From NCBI GenBank assembly GCA_963920635.1, contig OY987303.1, positions 51,459,223 through 51,523,222 on the forward strand: 64,000 bases of DNA. The letters run 5' to 3'. Of this stretch, positions 33,327 to 45,299 are shown piece after piece; within the stretch, counting starts at the first letter, position 1, and every line of letters begins with the position of its first letter. The stretch comes from Pseudeuparius sepicola (taxonomy: Eukaryota > Arthropoda > Insecta > Coleoptera > Anthribidae). The notes beneath the pieces are model-generated. The model did no database searches and was not told where the DNA came from. It was given only the letters and a program-made list of their open reading frames with translations. The position numbers were made by a program, and so were the translations under genes.

Positions 33327-33655
33327 CCTGACTTGGCAGATGCCTTTAAAATTCCTATTTTGCTCAACTTTGACACCCTGCAGAATAGAACTCCCTCTAT
33401 ATTTTTTATTCAAATTTGGTATATAGGGGTTTTGGGGTGTTCTGATTAACGCTGTGGGGTCAGATTTTAAATAAAAAAATCGCTAAATGGTTTTTGTGAA
33501 AATCTGGGTATAAAAAAATCGCAGCCGGCCCTGGATTTGCATTTTGAAAATAGCAGGAAGGTCAGAAGAAGCGGTTTTTGTTGTTTTGTTGATTTGTACA
33601 GTTTTAAAGTTGGACACCCTGTATAAGCCACCCTGCATATTTGTCAACACCTCTA
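33327..33655 (+). repeat. Right flank: diverged repeat related to 22505-22720
   Basis: ACACCCTGCAGAATAGAACT and the following blocks match 22520 onwards. A GACACCCTGTATAAG tip occurs near 33613. Confidence 0.5.
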
Positions 33656-33773
33656 CAGTCCGACACACGAGGGAAGTCCAATGAAAAACTCTAATCGCCC
33701 ATGCCCACATTAATAACATACGGGTGGCGCTTAGACTGAGTTTTTCATTGGACTTCTCTCGTGTGTCGGACTG
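33656..33773. mobile_element. 118-bp foldback element
   Basis: Arms of about 36 bases: CAGTCCGACACACGAG at the left and its complement at the right, with one or two mismatches. No clear target duplication was found. Confidence 0.75.
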
Positions 33774-34169
33774 CATGTATTTTCTTCACAGAACATCTGC
33801 GACTTGGACGCAGCCTCGAGTTTTACAAAAATAAATTCGCGCGAAATATCGCAAACAATACGCCATAGCGCTCGCAATGGTTCATGCTGTTTTGAAGAAA
33901 AATAATCACGTTTGCTTTGCGATACTCCGTTCCGTTTGGAATGTAATTTGAGTGCCTCCGCCTCTGTTCGGTAAATGCACTGCGGCATTCACGCAAACCG
34001 CCGTGTATAAAGCCTAAAATCATAGAACCAAAGACCCCAGGCGAGGATGATCATGACGGAAACATACCTTTGATATCAGAAAAATCGATGGTGTTTCATG
34101 TTTTATTTCGCATTTCATTATTATATTGTGAATATGTTTGCCTTTGTCCTAGCTGTTTCTTTCTAACTT
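33774..34169. other. Unassigned stretch
   Basis: 33790-34010 has moderate GC. Overlapping minus-strand frames have no recognised domain. Confidence 0.3.
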
Positions 34170-35893
34170 CCCAAGTAACATTTTAAGTTATAATTATTAT
34201 CTTAAGTCCAAATAGTTGCATTAGGGTTATAAAATTGTCGCTTAGGGTAGACAAAATAACTATAGGTCTTATAGTAGTTGTTAGGATGTTATTTACTCGA
34301 ATCGTGAAAGTAATTGTTCTATAAAAGTCTTATAACACGCATAACATGGTTACTTTAAGGTCAACATTATATTGTCTTTCAAATGTTATTATAAGGTTGT
34401 AACGAGGTTTCCGTCGTTGAGAATACACCTTTTACGACTCTAGAAATATATAGTTGTACGACGGTTGTAAAGAAAATAATTTGACCACATTAAAACTTTG
34501 TGGAGCCATAGTCGTATAAAGACGATTTAAATAATATATTAGAAGACATCAGTAAGGGGAAGTCATAATGTTGTAGAACAGTTTTAAGCAAGATCGTAAT
34601 ACGACATAGAAATGAGAACATGACGGTAAGAAAGTAGTGCACATGCGCGTTAATATTAATTTCAACCTCAATATGACCCCAGTAAGTGGTAATTTTAATA
34701 AAATACCTTTATACGACTTTCGTAGGGTCATTAGTAAAAGTGAGACGTAATTTATTGTATCATAATATGTATCATATTATGATGTGCCATATATCATACA
34801 GTAAATGTAAATCAGTAATAAATATCTACAGTATATCAGCTTCTGTTAAAAATTATTATGAGTTTTACAAAAGACAAATACAAATGCTCAGGAAGTTATA
34901 GACGAGCAGTTACAAAAATTTGGAATTAAATCAGTTTTGTCATACAAATATTTATTTTTTTATACTACTACTACTACTACTAGCAATAGGTACTCGAAAT
35001 TGACGAGGCACCTACCCCGGACCGCATGCGCATATAAATACTTATTTTGTAATTTTGATTTTAGTTTTAGTCGCTTTATAACCTCTTAATAGTCGTTTGA
35101 CAGTTTTAGAACTATTTATGGCCTCTTAGTAGTTTGACTGAAGTTTTACAACTACTAAGTCATGTTTGCCATCAGAAATTCAGTTAAATAGGACAACCAT
35201 GTTTCTCTTACGAAAGTGGCAAAACTTCGAATTTAATTTGTGGGCACAAATCATAGAAATTTGAGTGGAAAACATATATTTTCGACATATCGAACGATCC
35301 CGTACAACTCTAACACTTTCAATTTTAATTTAAAGCACGTTCATATTTTACATTTTTCTTTCATTTCCTTTAATTTCCATTATTTTAAAGGCGCGTTGTA
35401 AATTTTCGAGCTATATTTATAATTTTCCCTGTAAATAAAAATTCGCAATAGATTCCGTTGAGTACAATCGTCAAAAACCGAGATGCTTTATTGCATAATA
35501 TGACCAACGTATAATTTCGTTTTTACCACATACGGCCGAGACAGAATGAAATGTCTTCGTATTACAAGCAAACACTGCACAATATAAAACACTACGTTCC
35601 ATATTTACGACCAATTGGTAATATGAAGGTATTAATGGAGATCTTCACAACTTTAGAGCTACTTCTTTATGACGCTAAGGTATCTTTGAATTTACACGAC
35701 CTAATGGACTTATAAAAGTCATATCCAATCAAGTCAGATAAAAGTTGTATGAAAAGTCATGAAAACCCGTTTCCAACCGTCCATATTCAGTCATAAAGGA
35801 GTTGTAAAAAGGACGATACGTCTATAGACAAGTTGTATTATTGGTCGCAACAACGTCTTCACGTGTTTTATGCAACTTTAAATGTTACTTGGG
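34170..35893. mobile_element. TIR element with CCCAAGTAACATTT ends (1,724 bp)
   Basis: The left end CCCAAGTAACATTTTAAGTT is matched by an inverted AACTTTAAATGTTACTTGGG at the right end. The interior is AT-rich and full of loose repeats of the type GTCTTATAA/AAGTTGTA, with an ACT microsatellite (34965-34981). No transposase is encoded and no target duplication is obvious, so the superfamily is unknown. Confidence 0.7.
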
Positions 35894-35954
35894 TTATATA
35901 CAGACTGATTCAGTCATGATGTAAAAAAATCATAACCACACAGTGGGAGAGGCT

Positions 35955-37085
35955 CACGGACGTAGCTAGGATTTAGTTTTGGGGGGGGGGGGTTAGTTTG
36001 AGAAGTAAATAAAACAACAAAAATATACTTACATGAAATTTAATATCTATATATTCATCCGAAAAACTACGACATATTTATAAAGTTCTTAACTTTAAAT
36101 GAAATGGATAAATTAATTTCGTTCCTCTGCGCTAAATCTAAAACCATTAAAGAAGAAATCTACGTCTTTTTCTTTTAAATATATCCACTACTTCATCTGC
36201 ATGAATTTCTGTTCCATAGTGAATGTTCATTAACCATTAAGTCTGTTTTCACTTGTAGTGTTTCGTAAATAGTTTTTCAGTCTCCTTAGGCTCGAGAAAG
36301 ACCTTTCTGGGGTAGCAGTGGATACAGGAATGGTAGCCAAGATTTGTAGTAATGTGTAAATATTAGGATAAAGGTTTTTATCGCACATATCTAGGCATTC
36401 CAAACTAGATTTCGGGGTAGGCAGTCTTCTTATCAGCATGCAAGGTAGCTGAAGCTTTGATAGCTAAATCCAAATTTGTTTCTTTATTAGAAACCCCTTG
36501 ACCTTGACTACACCACTTTTTCCAGTAGTCCATACCTTTAAGTTTATCACCCTTCCTTTTTTCCCCTCCATTTTTCGACAGTAATAATGATTCACGTATC
36601 TATCCTTAACAAGGTCATCGAATAACAGCGCACTAAAATTACTCACTTACACGGTACACTTAATTCTCTTCACTATTCGTTCACCACTTTTCACTTTTAT
36701 TCGCTTCGAGTTCGCATGGAACAATACTGCCGTAAGCGCGGTCACGCGCCGCGGCGCCGCTTATATAGCAGCCCAGTAGCCGTCCAGAAACTTCCACGAA
36801 CTTCCACAAAGTTCCGCTCATTTCGACCGAGGGGCGTGGCGAATAATCGAGAAACAACGCAAAGTGCCCCTACAATACAAAATAGTTCGGCTGCAACTGC
36901 GTCTGCCTCTCGTCAAAAGATGGCGCTAGGCGCTACTATTACTACACATAATATATTCAAACGTAATAATAATTTAACTCTTTACTCCTCGTATTTTTTC
37001 GGTATAATATTAGGTAATATTTTGCTTATTTCGGGGGGGGGGGGGTTTGAACCCCCGAAACCCCCCCCCCTTGGCTACGCCCGTG
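35955..37085 (-). mobile_element. Non-autonomous hAT element, family 1, copy 1 (1,131 bp)
   Basis: Ends CACGGACGTAGCTAGG (left) and CTTGGCTACGCCCGTG (right) are inverted. GAGAGGCT stands on both sides (35947-35954 and 37086-37093), a perfect 8-base target duplication typical of hAT. Both subterminal zones contain G/C homopolymer runs. It is the inverted counterpart of 44104-45237. On the minus strand it carries a transposase C-terminal remnant and a TATATAAG box at about 36760-36767. Confidence 0.95.
36166..36439 (-). pseudogene. hAT C-terminal dimerisation remnant, frameshifted
   Basis: The minus-strand frame includes ATIPVSTATPERSFSSLRRL, the hAT dimerisation signature, and stops after ENRLNG at 36230. 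Compared with copy 2, seven bases are missing right after this point, which shifts the frame. The remaining tail (IHYGTEI, RKSRRF equivalents) is still readable in another frame down to about 36166. N-terminal DNA-binding and catalytic regions are absent, so the element needs a transposase supplied from elsewhere. Confidence 0.85.
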
Positions 37086-38146
37086 GAGAGGCTGCTCCCT
37101 AAAAAGCAAAATCCAAAAAATTGGCGAAGTTGAAACCTTGGGACAAATAAACCTTACCACCCGAGTAACTCCATACTCATGTTTGAGAAATGAGCGCTGC
37201 TATAATAAATATTTGAAAAATATATGAAATGAAATGAAAAAAAAATAAATTTGAAAAATACTTATCACTCATCTGCTTTTTATCCGTGTCGTCAGTTTCC
37301 ATTCTACAAATGGCAAGCTTTGTATTGTTGTACTTTCTCTCACCACAAGCTGCAGCATTTGCTTGAGGACCTTTCTCGAATTTCCGCACACATATTTTTT
37401 GTAATTTTTAAAATTACACGATAATATTGCCAAAGGTAAAACACTACAAAAGTAACAACATCTACAAAGCAATCCGTTTTGTACCTTTTTAATTTTTTCT
37501 TGTTTTTTTTTTAAGTAAGAAAAAATTGGTCTGAGGGTTATGATGTCGCCATATCTACTAGCGCCTAGTGCATGCGCATCGCGTATCGGGTGGTGTGATG
37601 ACAGAACCACCAGTGTATACAACACTTTATTATTTACTGCCCCAGTCTCATGGAATGTGTACACTTCTGAAAAAAAAATTGCAGAATCTTTTAATTTCAA
37701 ATTCTTATTACGCTAATTTTTTCTTTCACCTGCGATTAACATTTCTTACATCATGCCTGAATCATCCTGTATTGTACACATCAAACTCCTACAACTATTT
37801 TATTTAACAATATTTACTGTCAGACTTTTAAAGAAACATTTTATACTTACGCCACTGGCTAAATAATATGATGCAATCATAACTATACATTTTAGAACTG
37901 TCCAGAGCAAACTCATGTGTTGCGTTCCTTTTAAGGCCTCCCCCCTCTCGTATATATCTCTTGCAATTTTGATGACTCCCCAAGCGACATGCCATGGATA
38001 CACTCGACGTTTAGTGGTCCTGGCTTGGTTTAGAGCTAGATTAAGAATTGAACAGGGCACTTTAGAGGCACAATAGCACATAAATATGCTAGTTTCGCCA
38101 GTAAAGTGTATATAGTGGATGTAAAAAATATAATAGAAGTACGAGA
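37086..38146. other. Unassigned stretch
   Basis: A 143-codon minus-strand frame (37269-37700) and a 93-codon frame (37800-38081) match no family and have no supporting signals. 37900-38030 loosely resembles 39400-39520. CTTACGCCACTGG near 37849 resembles a hAT tip without partner. Confidence 0.3.
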
Positions 38147-38862
38147 TATACAGGGTGAGTCACATCTAAAGGCAGAGCCGAAAACACAAGGTAGAACTCG
38201 CTAAAATAAGCACATATGCTTAATAAACATTAGCCCAAAAAAGCTTGGTTCTCCATATACAGCGTGTTGAAAATTTTCCAAAAATAACATATTTTTTTAA
38301 TTTCTTTCGATCCCATTTAGGAATTCCAACCAAATTTGGTACACATTATACACTGGACGGTTGCCATTTTGTGGAATAATTTTACCCCGTTCCGATCACC
38401 AGCGGCGTAGGTACAAGTAGTTACTGTAAATAATTGTAGAAAAAAAGTAGTACGGCCCTGTGCAAAACCAAAAATTTTGCCTTTTTTGGATAGCCCATTT
38501 AATTTGGAACAAAAAGTGCCTCTTGGTATTTTTTTTATTTCTGGTACAGTTTCTTCGTAATTTCGGATTTTTTAAACTAGTGTCAAGGTGATTATGCTGG
38601 CATTTAAAATAAAATTATTTGTATCTACGCCGCTGCTCATCTGAACAGGGCCAAATTATTGCACAAAATGACAACCCATAATATGTATAAAATAATTCTT
38701 AAACGAGCTAGAAAAAAAATAAAAATATTTGGAAAAGTTTCAACACTCTGTATATGGAGAACCAAGCGTTTTTGAGCTAATGTTTATTAAGCATATGTGC
38801 TTATTTTAGCGAATTCCACCTTGTGTTTTCGGCTCTGCCTTTAGATGTGACTCACCCTGTAC
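38147..38862. mobile_element. MITE family B, copy 2
   Basis: Same 115-base TIRs and nested inner tips as 3231-3947, in the opposite orientation. Confidence 0.85.
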
Positions 38863-40046
38863 ATATAGATAACCTGTACCTAGTTTCGTTCTAAATGTGT
38901 CCACGTTTTCTAATAGGCAAACATAACAGTCATAAATAATTAATGTCAATTTTTTAAACAAGTACATTTTTTTGACTTTGACTTTTAAAATTCTTTACCT
39001 GTTGAAATCTACAATGGGCTAAGAAAAGTGCTAGGTCCGAAATTTTGTGGCAGCAACAGTATTTAGGTAGTTATGCCTATTGCATTTTGATGGTTATGGT
39101 GATGCTATAAAGGACACTTTTCGGTCTTGTTACTTAAATAACTATTTACATATACATATCGAGTTGGCTTGACTATGAAAAAAAGCTTCCCCAAGAACAA
39201 AAATCGACGGGTCTCGGCGAATTTTCAAATAATTTTTCGGTTTTCTAATTTTTTTTGGGGGGTGGTCAAGTTTTCGTTGGGAAACCCTGTATATCTTTTG
39301 TGTGTTATACTACCCAGTTGGTTTAACTATAAAGCACACCGATATGCGCTGTACGACCCACTTCCTACCTTCCTTCGAGTATAATACAAACATGCATTTT
39401 TCGTGTTTAACACTCTAGGCTTCCCTTTTCGTACCTATGTCCTTTGCAATTTTGATGATACCCAAGCGTCTTGCTATGAGAACAGACTACCGACCGTTCA
39501 GCGAGGTGTACAATAAATATGCGCATTTTCGCGACAGATGAACTTTCTTGAGATATGTACCTATTACTCCTGTCGAGGTTTGGACTAAAGTGGGTTTCCA
39601 ATTGAAAACAAAAAGAAAATTATATTTTAGCTATCAAACAAAAATATTATTCAACATTGGTAAAGGTGATCTAACTGATTAACCGCACAAATATGCTGCC
39701 ATGTAGGATTATTATTGGAGTTTGTTGAACTTTTTGTTCGCGTGGTAAAAAACATTTCCGTGGAGCTGTATTTAATCCATATGGATTTTTATGAAACTCA
39801 TTTGAAAATGCTCGCTTGGTGCGGGCGAATTCATAATATTGGTGTATAGGTATGGGTGGGTTCAAGTGCAAAGAAAAAAGTTATGTGGTTATGACAGACT
39901 TTTGTTTTTTTTGTTGCGGGCGTAAATTTATTTTGAAAACTAACATACATCAAATGAAATTTTGACGGATTTAGTTGCGTTTGTTTTTAGGTTTTTCGTC
40001 ACAGAAGCTTGAACCAAACTGATTAAAATACAACTTTTTTCAAATG
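38863..40046. other. Repeat-derived non-coding stretch
   Basis: 39170-39295 ends in GGAAACCCTGTATATC, probably the right tip of an otherwise unrecognised TIR element. 39690-39880 is a diverged relative of 41180-41370 (shared GGATTTTTATGAA and flanking blocks). No coding region. Confidence 0.35.
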
Positions 40047-40775
40047 TCGTATGTAATGTGCCGGAAATTTTACCGATAACTTTTTCGAAAGCGCTATTCT
40101 GCCTAGAAAGATCACGAGTATAAATTGGTCTTTTATTTTATCTCTGAAAATAAAAGCCCAATTTGTTCGAGTGGTTTTGCTAATGGGTAAAATAGCGTTT
40201 GAGAATAAAATTATTTAGAAAAATTTCCGGCACGAGTGGTATTTGTCTAGATTATTTCACGAATATTATATAATTTCTGTATTGATCTTTTCTATGTTTA
40301 CATTTCCAAAACGACGCATTTTGAACGAGTTTATTGACAGCTTCGCCTGTAGCGTTCGATTAAACAAACATGACGCTTGGATATCCAAGGCAAATGCGAT
40401 TGTACCTACACCCTGTTGGCGTTGGCTTATTTTCTGAATATGTCATAAATTTAAACGGAGACGGAGGTCTAATAACAAGAATTTAGCAACGTAAAAGTTA
40501 TATAAATGCATTGATACAATACTTAATAATACCGCAACGTAATTTATAAGCTGCATAATTTAGAATAGTGTAAAACACACCAATTTTAAGAAGTACGTGT
40601 ATCGAACAGATTCACGGTGGCTAAGCAACGAAGTGATAATTGCACAAGTGGTATTACCGCTTTGCTTTTGCACAAGTGCAATAATTATCGCTGGCAGAGG
40701 CATATGATTGGTTGGAGTTTTATGGAATGAGGTACCTTATTGGATGCAAGCAGTATGCGGGAAATAATCAGGACA
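40047..40775 (+). mobile_element. Foldback-like family F, copy 1
   Basis: Starts at a GTGCCGGAAATTTTACCG tip and ends near GCAGTATGCGGGAAATAATC. It contains the family landmarks: CACGAGTATAAATTGG, GGCACGAGTGGTATTTG, TTTCCAAAACGAC and GATTGGTTGGAG. Related copies occur at 42785, 54020, 55077, 55801 and 56505. Non-coding. Confidence 0.8.
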
Positions 40776-40802
40776 ATTATTCATAAATGCCTAACATTAA
40801 AA

Positions 40803-40895
40803 TAACCAAACGTCGAACGTTAACTCAAAAATAACTCCAACAACTTTGTTTTCTGAGCTTTCGGAGAATAAATCTTCCTCCTTTCTTGTTAACTA
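40803..40895 (-). mobile_element. Penelope-like element 3' UTR fragment
   Basis: The reverse complement matches about 49040-49140, just downstream of the GIY-YIG frame (shared GAGGAAGATTTATTCT and CTCAG-AAACAAA blocks). It indicates a second, nearly lost copy in the opposite orientation. Confidence 0.6.
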
Positions 40896-42784
40896 TTTAC
40901 TATATTTCAGAATAATAACATCTGTGATACACTAAGTAAGAAACTCGGTAAGAAAGGATCAAAATTATTGAAACTGCCACACTTTTCACTCGACAAAAAC
41001 ATCACGAGTAAACACAACTATAAATACCTCATTTTATGACCGGCAGGAGGCAGGAGGCTAGCAAAAATATAAAGATAGTGAATGGGAAAAAATACCGCAT
41101 AAAAAAATGAATTTTAGAAAAAATATTTGAAGAAAGTGAAAAGCATAACATCATTCAAAGTAGGCACTAACAGCAAGTGTTGCCCCCTTGTTGACTTAAG
41201 GTTTATTAAACTTTTCGTTTGAGTGGCAAACAGTTTTTTGTGGGGTGTTTTTAAACCGGATGGATTTTTATGAAGTGGGGTTGGAAATGTGAAAATTCGC
41301 ATGCGGACTCGACTAACTAATATTTGCCTATGGGTCGGTCCAAGAACAAATAAAAAAGATTCGGGAGGCTGGACTTTTGTTAATTTATGTTTTGGGGGGA
41401 TTTTAATTTCAATCATTCCGAGATTTTTGTTTTTATTTACATACTCTGTTGATTTAACAGGGAATCGGTTTTTTTTTGTTAAAATGTAGGGCATATTTGA
41501 ATTAAGTAAATTATTTGCCATAAGGATGAATAAAGACTCACATGTAATTTGTCAACTCCCCCAGGAAGGACCATGATAATATTAATTACTATCTGATTTA
41601 GATCAACGCCACCAAAAAGACAAGGCCAAACAACTCCCTTAATCGTACGCGGATGAGTCATCGTAATCCAACCGACGTTTAAGTGACGTTTACCTGCGTC
41701 CCTTTGAATTTTCGGCAATATTTTTGAGTATTTATGTATTTAGGTGCGTTTTAAAGCTATTTTGCAATTAAATGAACGCCAGGCTTTTTTACAAAAGCAC
41801 AACGTTACAGGTTAGAAGGGCTAAAATTAAGAAAGTAGGTTTGTGAAACAGTGAAACATATTTTTAGCCGTGCCAACAACATTTTCCCACTGAGGGTGAG
41901 GACACTGATGAAATAAGTACCTTAGAATTATGTACCTACTTTGTGGAATCGACCAGGCAAACTTTAATCGGCTAAGTTGCGGAAGCACCTTCGCTTGGTC
42001 AAAGTTATGTTTTTATTTGGTAGTTGTTATTTGTTAGTAAATGGAATATATACCATGTACGGTACACTACCAGCAGACTGACCCAGTTATTTGTCCTGGC
42101 CAAGAATAAGTATAGGAGAGAAAATCCTGAAACAAAAAGAGTCAAAATGAAGTAGGTACTATTTTTTTATTTTGGAATAATTACATAAATAAAAGCACAA
42201 TGCCTACTTATGAGATAGGATTTTATTTCCAACTCTATAGGTTTTTGAAGATATATTTTCGACAGTACTACAAAACGCTATACATAGTGAAATAAATAAT
42301 TCTATAGAGCTTCTTTTTATTTTATCCCCCTATTTTTGAAGTTAACTTTAAACCATTAACTTTGTTTTGCAATATCATTAGAATAATTTTAAAAATAAAT
42401 AATAACAACGGTGCTAATTGGGCAAAGTTTGTCCTCTGCTTGGGTTGTTTCTCAAGATCACATTTGTTTTTCAAAATATAAATAATTCATTTTTGCATTT
42501 TTTTACTTCAGGATCTTCTCTTCTACTTATTCTGGGCTTAGTGGGTAAATTTGCTGGCAGTATACCAAATTTGCTTATTTTCAGGCACCCCCGTATCTCC
42601 TTTATACGCTAACTGGTTGAAATGGTAAATATCGACCCATATAAATTTTTTCAGTGACGCACACAGATTTTTTCCAGGAAGTAAGAATTTTAAAATATAG
42701 GTACATATAACCTATATCAGTTTCAGCTGCCACAATATTGGTTTAGCGTAACTATAGGACGTAACTAAGAGACTAGGATTTCAG
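40896..42784. other. Repeat-derived and AT-rich stretch
   Basis: 41180-41370 is a diverged relative of 39690-39880. The 135-codon minus-strand frame (41114-41521) has no recognisable domain. The rest is AT-rich. Confidence 0.3.
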
Positions 42785-43540
42785 CGAAAATACCACTAGT
42801 GGTATTATGGTATATAATATCACAAGTGGCTAGAAAGATCACGAGTATAAATTGCTCTTTTATTTTCTGATAAAATCCCGATAGCGAAGCTCGAGGGATT
42901 TTATCTCTGAAAATAAAATCCCAATTTGTACGAGTGGTTTTGCTAATGGGCAAAATATCGCTTGAGAATAAAATTATTTAGAAAAATTTTCGGCACGAGT
43001 GGTATTTGTCGAGATTATTTCACGAATACGATTTAATAATTTCTGTATTAATTTTTTCTATGTTTACATTACCAAAACGACTCATTTTGAACTAGTTTAT
43101 TGACAGCTTTGACTGTAGCATTGAAGTAAACATACATGACGCTTGGATATCCAACGCAAATGCGATTATACCTACACCTGTCAGAATTGGTTTATTTTCT
43201 GAATGTGTGTCATAAATTTAAACGGAGACCGAGGTCTAAGAAGAACAATTTAGCAGTGTAAAAGTTATATAAATTCATTGATACAATGCTTAATAATACC
43301 ACAACAAAATTTATAAGCTGTATAATTTAGAACAGTGTAGTAAAAAACCAATTTTAAGAAGTACGTGTTTGTATCGGACAGATTCGCGGTTGCTAAGCAA
43401 CGAAGTGGTAATTGCCCTAGTGGTATTACCGCGATAATTTGCACTAGTGCAATTATCGCTAGCAGAGGCATATGATTGGTTGGATTTTTATGGAAGGAGC
43501 TACTTTATTGGATGCAAGCAGTATGAGGGAAATAATCACC
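42785..43540 (+). mobile_element. Foldback-like family F, copy 2
   Basis: Contains the family's internal hairpin in full (around 42840-42925: TTTATTTTCTGATAAAATCC pairs with the later GGGATTTTATCTCTGAAAAT) and a second hairpin near the right end, GCGATAATTTGCAC/GTGCAATTATCGC (43430-43457). A short extra piece of the left tip (TATGTAAAATCACAAGTGCC) sits at about 43605. Confidence 0.85.
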
Positions 43541-44095
43541 TGATTGGTTAATATTTCAAAAATTATGTCATTTCATTGATTCATATTGGCAGGCGTTGAA
43601 TTCTCGTATGTAAAATCACAAGTGCCGGAAAATTTTCGAAATCTTATATAAACCTTTCCGCGTTGTATCCCCTTATATACTAAAAAAAAGTAAACTTCCA
43701 CGAAACGTTCCCGACTCCCCCCATCTCAAAAATTAAACCCGGCACCCTCTGCGCGGACCTTCTAAATCAAATACCACCCCTTCCCGCGCACACCGATTTC
43801 CTCCGAGAAAGCAACACATCCCCCAATAAAATCGTACGGTTATTGCGGTGTACCGAAAACCACCCTTCATCCATCGCCACCCCCGCATCCCGCCGCTCTC
43901 GTCCCGCCCCCCCCCCGACCCCCATATGTGCTGCCTTCCTATCCCGCACATTGTTCCACCCCCGCCTATAAATACTTGTTACATTATAAACCCCGGGCCG
44001 GGGTCATCGTAAAAACTCGAGGACTATACGCCTGGGTCCATTGGCGGGTTGTGAGAATGGGTAGCTACCGGGAAAAGTTCAAAAATATACCTACT
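43541..44095. other. C-rich, low-copy stretch
   Basis: 43700-44000 is strongly C-rich and appears once in the window. It may be host DNA. No supported gene; the short frames have biased composition only. Confidence 0.3.
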
Positions 44096-44420
44096 CTTGC
44101 TAGCACGGGCGTAGCCAAGGGGGGGGGTTTCGGGGGTTCAAACCCCCCCCCCCCCCCGAAATAAGCAAAATATTACCTAATATTATACCGAAAAAATACG
44201 AGGAGTGAAGAGTTAAATTATTATTACGTTTGAATATATTATGTAGTAATAGTAGCGCCTAGCGCCATCTTTTGACGAGAGGCAGACGCAGTTGCAGCCG
44301 AACTATTTTGTATTGTAGGGACACTTTGCGTTGTTTCTCGATTATTCGCCACGCCCCTCGGTCGAAATGAGCGCAACTTTGTGGAAGTTCGTGGAAGTTT
44401 CTGGACGGCTACTGGGCTGC

Positions 44421-44428
44421 TATATAAG
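44421..44428 (+). promoter_or_regulatory. TATA box inside hAT family 1
   Basis: TATATAAG lies about 120 bases upstream of the first short frame (44542) and is conserved in the inverted copy. It is probably the promoter of the ancestral transposase gene. Confidence 0.5.
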
Positions 44429-44541
44429 CGGCGCCGCGGCGCGTGACCGCGCTTACGGCAGTATTGTTCCATGCGAACTCGAAGCGAATAAAAGTGAAAA
44501 GTGGTGAACGAATAGTGAAGAGAATTAAGTGTACCGTGTAA

Positions 44542-45049
44542 GTGAGTAATTTTAGTGCACTGTTATTCGATGACCTTGTTGAGGATAGATACGTGAATCA
44601 TTATTACTGTCGAAAAATGGAGGGGAAAGAAAGGAAGGGTGATAAACCTAAAGGTATGGTCTACTGGAAAAAGTGGTGTAGTCAAGGTCAAGGGGTTTCT
44701 AATAAAGAAACTAATTTGGATTTAGCTATCAAAGCTTCAGCTACCTTGCATGCTGATAAGAAGACTGCCTACCCCGAAATCTAGTTTGGAATGCCTAGAT
44801 ATGTGCGATAAAAACCTTTATCCTAATATTTACACATTACTACAAATCTTGGCTACCATTCCTGTATCCACTGCTACCCCAGAAAGGTCTTTCTCGAGCC
44901 TAAGGAGACTGAAAAACTATTTACGAAACACTACAAGTGAAAACAGACTTAATGGTTTGGCTCTAATGAACATTCACTATGGAACAGAAATTCATGCAGA
45001 TGAAGTAGTGGATATATTTAAAAGAAAAAGCCGAAGATTTCTTCTTTAA
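44542..45049 (+). pseudogene. hAT transposase remnant (5' piece fused to C-terminal dimerisation domain)
   Basis: Two overlapping frames. The first (44542-44784, 80 codons) has no recognised domain and probably derives from the transposase N-terminal exon. The second (44750-45049, 99 codons) carries ATIPVSTATPERSFSSLRRL, then NRLNGLALMNIHYGTEI, and ends RKSRRFLL with its natural stop: the hAT dimerisation domain. The frames meet out of phase, as expected for an internal deletion that removed the catalytic core. Unlike copy 1, the C-terminal part is uninterrupted. The element can only move if an intact relative supplies transposase. Confidence 0.88.
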
Positions 45050-45299
45050 TGGTTTTAGATTTAGCGCAGAGGAACGAAATTAATTTATCCATTTCATTTA
45101 AAGTTAAGAACTTTATAAATATGTCGTAGTTTTTCGGATGAATATATAGATATTAAATTTCATGTAAGTATATTTTTATTGTTTTATTTACTTCTCAAAC
45201 TAAACCCCCCCAAAACTAAATCCTGGCTACGCCCGTGCTTGCTAGACATGTTTCTTCAGTCTGCCCTAAGAATGACCGTACTCTTAACATATAAGTCAT

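Larger units (their letters stand above)
44104..45237 (+). mobile_element. Non-autonomous hAT element, family 1, copy 2 (1,134 bp)
   Basis: Ends CACGGGCGTAGCCAAGG (left) and CCTGGCTACGCCCGTG (right). CTTGCTAG flanks it at 44096-44103 and 45238-45245, a perfect 8-base duplication. Very similar to the inverted copy at 35955-37085, with long C and G runs near one end. It keeps a longer transposase tail than copy 1. Confidence 0.96.

Noticed and set aside
37269..37700. 143-codon minus-strand frame
   Set aside because: No recognisable domain, no splice or promoter signals, ordinary composition; plausible by chance in this much sequence.
41114..41521. 135-codon minus-strand frame
   Set aside because: No domain; overlaps a diverged repeat (related to 39690-39880) in which the frame is not conserved.
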